In this document: positions 5,463 to 6,915 of the stretch, in pieces
Layout: each line of letters opens with the position of its first letter
Position numbering within the stretch: the first letter of the stretch is position 1
DNA from: VAUL01 sp964603155
Lineage (GTDB): Bacteria; Desulfobacterota; Desulfuromonadia; Desulfuromonadales; BM103
Length of the DNA stretch: 6,915 nt
Assembly (NCBI GenBank): GCA_964603155.1
Contig: CAZRTZ010000093.1
Coordinates: forward strand, 1 to 6,915
Direction of reading: 5' to 3'
Notes under the pieces: model-generated
The model's database searches: none
What the model was told of the DNA's origin: nothing
The model's input: only the letters and a program-made list of their open reading frames with translations
Made by a program: the position numbers and the translations under genes

Positions 5463-6865
5463 ACGAACCGCTGTATCCCTTACGCCCCGTGGTTATCATC
5501 GATGACGAGAAAGCCTGGCTGCGCAGTCTCAGCCTGCTTCTCGAAAGGATGCTGGGCATAAGCAATCTGCGCACCTGCCAGGACAGCCGCGAGACGATGG
5601 CTCTTTTGGAGGCGGCTCCGCCGAGCCTGGTCATCCTCGACGTGACCATGCCGCATGTCACCGGCGAGGAGTTGCTCGGGCAGATCCAGGCCCGTTTCCC
5701 GGCGGTGCCGGTCATCATCCACAGCGGCCGCAACCAGGTGGATATCGCGGTGCGCTGCATGAAGCTCGGAGCGTTCGATTACTTCGTCAAGACGGTTGAG
5801 GAGGATCGCCTGCTATCCGGCATCCGTCGCGCTCTCGAGCGGGTTGTCCTGCTGGAGGAAAACCGGCAGCTCAAGGCGCATATGCTGCAGGGAAGACTTG
5901 AGCACCCCGAAGCTTTTGCCGAGATAGTGACCGGCAATCGGAGCATGCGGGCGATCTGTCAGTATATCGAGGCGATTTCTGTGAGCCCTGAACCGGTACT
6001 GGTGACTGGTGAGAGCGGTACCGGCAAGGAGTTGGTCGCGCGGGCCATCCACCGCCTGGCCTGCCCGGATGGACCGTGGGTTGCGGTCAGTGCTGCCGGC
6101 CTTGATGACCAAGTGTTTGCCGATACGCTATTCGGTCATGTGCGCGGGGCGTTCACTGACGCTCGTGAAACCCGGGCTGGGATGGTGGAGCAAGCCCGAG
6201 GTGGGGTGCTGTTCCTCGACGAAATCGGCGATCTTGGCCCGGCGTCCCAGGTCAAATTGCTGCGCCTGTTGCAGGAAGGTGAATATTACCCGCTGGGGTG
6301 CGATCGTCCGGTAAAAGCTCAGTCCCGATTCGTCTTTGCCACCAATCGTGACTTGGAGGCGGCAATGGCCGACACCTCGTTCCGCTCCGACCTCTATTAC
6401 CGGCTCAATGCCCATCACGTGCATCTGCCGCCGCTGCGCGAACGCAGCAACGATATCATTTTGCTGTTGCTGCACTTTCTGGAACAGGCCGCTCTGGCGG
6501 TCAGGAAGAAAGTCCCGTTGTTGCCGCAGGAGCTCGCCAGCCAGTTAACCCGCTACTCCTACCCCGGTAATGTCCGGGAACTGCGGGCCATGGTTTTTGA
6601 TGCCGTGAGCCGCCATCAGGAGGGGCCTCTTGCCGCCGGCGATTTTCCGCGGCTGGCCGCAAATCCGCCTGCCGTACCGGTTGCCTCTGTGGAGGATACA
6701 GGGACTCTCACCTTTCCAGACCCATTGCCAACGCTCAAGCAGATCTCCGATCTGCTGGTCGATGAGGCCTTGCGCCGCACCGGTGGCAACCAGACCCGGG
6801 CGGCTCGTCTGCTCGGGGTCACCAGGCCGGCTCTTGGCAAGCGCCTGAAGGGCCGTTCTTCCTGA
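5459..6865 (+). CDS. NtrC-family sigma-54-dependent response regulator (REC-AAA+-Fis HTH)
   Basis: The protein has 468 residues, usual for NtrC-type activators. The receiver (about 10-127) has D15/D16, phospho-acceptor D61 (VILDVTMP), S89 and K111. K111 is followed by Thr rather than the usual Pro. A linker helix (about 124-145) leads into the AAA+ domain: Walker A GESGTGKE (184-191), a sigma-54-contact loop reading GAFTDA (230-235) instead of GAFTGA, Walker B FLDE with D254/E255, sensor I (FATNRD), arginine-finger candidates R309 and R315 (FRSDLYYRL), and sensor II PGNVREL with R373. The C-terminus is a Fis-like helix-turn-helix (about 430-464, GGNQTRAARLLGVTR). When phosphorylated it should assemble as an ATPase ring and open sigma-54 promoters. 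The overlapping upstream kinase is the probable partner. Its targets are not evident in this window. Confidence 0.93.
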   Translation: MNEPLYPLRPVVIIDDEKAWLRSLSLLLERMLGISNLRTCQDSRETMALLEAAPPSLVILDVTMPHVTGEELLGQIQARFPAVPVIIHSGRNQVDIAVRCMKLGAFDYFVKTVEEDRLLSGIRRALERVVLLEENRQLKAHMLQGRLEHPEAFAEIVTGNRSMRAICQYIEAISVSPEPVLVTGESGTGKELVARAIHRLACPDGPWVAVSAAGLDDQVFADTLFGHVRGAFTDARETRAGMVEQARGGVLFLDEIGDLGPASQVKLLRLLQEGEYYPLGCDRPVKAQSRFVFATNRDLEAAMADTSFRSDLYYRLNAHHVHLPPLRERSNDIILLLLHFLEQAALAVRKKVPLLPQELASQLTRYSYPGNVRELRAMVFDAVSRHQEGPLAAGDFPRLAANPPAVPVASVEDTGTLTFPDPLPTLKQISDLLVDEALRRTGGNQTRAARLLGVTRPALGKRLKGRSS

Positions 6866-6915
6866 CACTGCATTCGGGCGGTGCTTGACCTGCCCCGGAC
6901 TTCCCCCAATCGTCC

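Noticed and set aside
6876..6895. Hairpin after the activator gene (GGGCGGT, 5-base loop, ACC-T-GCCC)
   Set aside because: The stem is short, has a bulge and is not followed by a T run. It is too weak to call a terminator, and the window ends before the context can be judged.

Overview
The window is a 6.9 kb stretch of bacterial signal-transduction genes, all on the + strand and tightly packed. GC content is high. The families present are a chemoreceptor tail, an orphan PhnD-like binding protein, a Cache/HAMP/PAS kinase, a Cys-motif PAS kinase and a sigma-54 activator. This mix is typical of signalling-rich Desulfuromonadales/Geobacter-like bacteria. That assignment is inference from gene style; no marker gene is present.

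Left part (1-1054). The window opens inside the C-terminal end of a methyl-accepting chemotaxis protein. It ends in a flexible tail closing with EFERY, which fits the CheR/CheB-docking pentapeptide pattern. After a 49-base gap containing a small perfect hairpin comes a complete, secreted, PhnD-like solute-binding protein. No transporter permease or ATPase is seen here, so the protein may serve sensing rather than uptake.

Spacer (1055-1205). This 151-base gap holds two successive terminator-like hairpins, the second followed by T6, and then a strong-looking extended -10 promoter (TGTTATAAT). It marks the boundary between the chemoreceptor/binding-protein unit and the next operon.

Right part (1206-6865). 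Four genes form an apparent operon: a single-domain response regulator; a membrane histidine kinase (Cache-type periplasmic sensor, HAMP, PAS, HisKA, HATPase); a soluble PAS-PAS histidine kinase with a four-Cys cluster in its second PAS; and an NtrC-family sigma-54 activator (REC, AAA+, Fis-type HTH). The last three are translationally coupled by TAATG and GTGA overlaps. The simplest reading is two kinase/regulator pairs, with possible cross-talk, joining a periplasmic cue and a cytoplasmic cue to sigma-54-dependent transcription. The activator carries two departures from consensus: GAFTDA in place of GAFTGA, and Lys-Thr in place of Lys-Pro in its receiver. No convincing sigma-54 promoter is visible, so its targets probably lie outside the window. 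The final 50 bases hold no gene.

The individual protein families are all known. What merits attention is the assembly (chemoreceptor, orphan binding protein, two kinases, two regulators) and several motif-level oddities. I see no mobile element, CRISPR array, tRNA or rRNA.
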